From Symsagittifera roscoffensis (lineage: Eukaryota; Xenacoelomorpha; Acoela; Convolutidae): a DNA stretch of 53,344 bases. The notes under the pieces were generated by a model that did not search any database, was not told where the DNA came from, and saw only the letters and a list, made by a program, of their open reading frames with translations. The stretch is from positions 5,983,563 through 6,036,906 of the forward strand of contig NC_087068.1 of the NCBI RefSeq assembly GCF_963678635.1, given 5' to 3'. This document shows, piece after piece, positions 52,479 to 53,344 of the stretch (position 1 is the first letter of the stretch; each line of letters begins with the position of its first letter). The translations under genes were made by a program, and so were the position numbers.

Positions 52479-52999
52479 CACTTGGTATCGATGAGCCCCT
52501 TGAAAGCGAGCCGATAGAGACCAAACCCTCCCTGCTGCCCGACGCTCCCCTGATTAGTGTAGCTATTCGCAATGCAGACGAACGACGACAATTAGACGAG
52601 CAAGCTTGTGCTCTTTTCAACAAACGAGACAAGTTTCTCCGAATGATTCACTTCGTGCAAAAAATGGCCTTAAATGGAAAATTTCTCACCTCCAAGTCGG
52701 AAGAAGTCGAGTTGATTCGTCTCGGCTCTACACTAGCCGAAGTGGACTCGCAGTTGTCGGAAACTGTGGCGAAAGTGGCACGACTCACAGGCCGAGTGGA
52801 AGTAATGCTCTCGTGGCAGGGTGGCTCCGACACTCAAGATTTCTCGCCGAGAACCAAGAACCGAAAGCCGAGTTGTCTGCCAGTCCTCGGTGAAGCAAAA
52901 ACAGAACAGAGAATGGAAGTGACTGGCTACAAAGTGTTCTTAAATGGCCGCCAGTATGGACTAACTGTGAACTCCGACGTAAAGAATATGGTGCTCAGG
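52479..52999 (+). CDS. FN3-repeat protein, exon K (apparent 1-base deletion)
   Basis: From about 52502 the frame encodes a linker, LLPDAPLISVAIRN (FN3 start, domain 8), a long helical insertion (RRQLDEQACALFNKRDKFL... to LGSTLAEVDSQLSE), RVEVMLSW with the conserved Trp, then VTGYKVFLNGRQYGL and a final strand ending at the donor at 53000, phase 0. Between the acceptor at 52478 and about 52500 the sensible peptide (ALGIDEP) is in another frame, and the 521-base length is one short of a multiple of three. One base seems missing near 52500. The helical insertion inside FN3 is unusual. Confidence 0.65.
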
Positions 53000-53344
53000 G
53001 TGAGTTAGTTTTTATAACTAGTTCATTTTTTTCTTATTCAATCTAGAATAGCTTCTGATTAAATTTAGTTGTTTTTACAATAATCTGACAACAGAGAACC
53101 CCGCTTTATTTGTTGATTACGCTTTGTTTAATCTTCGTCGACTTCGAATGCTGATAGTGAACTTGTAAAAGTTGTGACAAAAAGTGGGCGAGCTGATTTA
53201 ACAATGACTGGTCGGAGGAAAGGGAAGACAGTTTAGATAAGGAACGTAAAAATAAATTAGCCAGAAGCTATTTTTATGCCAAAATGGGTTTTAGAATGCC
53301 ATTAACCTTAACGACAGTTGGAAATGTACTCGCGTCAATTTGAC
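53000..53344 (+). other. Intron after exon K
   Basis: Starts with GTGAGT. AT-rich to the window end, no further exon recognised. Confidence 0.55.

Overview
The window is animal (metazoan) nuclear DNA. It holds a multi-exon fibronectin type III (FN3) gene with GT-AG introns whose exon phases agree from exon to exon, hAT-type MITEs with 8-bp target duplications, and a Ty3/Gypsy-class (Metaviridae-type) LTR retroelement with envelope-like genes. Introns and intergenic DNA are AT-rich, while exons are much richer in GC. I cannot name the species. A run of 200 Ns (17145-17344) marks an assembly gap.

Layout. 1-3683: the 5' part of retroelement copy 1, on the minus strand and cut by the window edge. 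4100-17144: nine plus-strand exons of the FN3-repeat gene, with MITEs and tRNA-like fossils in its introns; the two exons nearest the gap carry apparent +1 frame shifts. 17345-32127: about 15 kb, mostly AT-rich DNA without recognised genes, plus a two-exon minus-strand gene of unknown function (24292-27177). 32128-51510: a hAT MITE split by retroelement copy 2 (32399-51316). 51937-52999: two more FN3-type exons on the plus strand, so the retroelement and the minus-strand gene probably lie inside one very large intron of the FN3 gene.

The most remarkable object is retroelement copy 2: 18,918 bp, flanked by a 4-bp duplication (ATAG), with two 410-bp LTRs that look identical by eye and every long frame intact. 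It is therefore young and possibly competent. Besides a single-frame 2740-residue Gag-Pol (capsid, CCHC knuckle, DSG protease, YLDD reverse transcriptase, RNase H, HHCC/DD35E integrase, GPY module), it has two small frames upstream of gag (77 and 155 residues) and four frames downstream. These are a 62-residue two-helix membrane protein, a 377-codon frame with no ATG, an 872-residue secreted or membrane glycoprotein, and a 601-residue protein unlike anything I recognise. Most neighbouring frames overlap by a few bases (gag start inside orf155; a 13-base overlap; an ATGA overlap), a compact viral-style layout suggesting spliced subgenomic RNAs with coupled translation. Copy 1 shares the leader, orf77, orf155 and the first third of gag, which allows a first look at selection: in orf77 all three differences I found are silent.

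How the parts could work together (inference): Gag-Pol makes the particle and the integrated copy; the 872-residue protein would supply an envelope; orf155 is a basic protein placed like a regulatory gene; the 62-, 377- and 601-residue products are accessory candidates. The host FN3 gene and the minus-strand gene show no functional link to the element.
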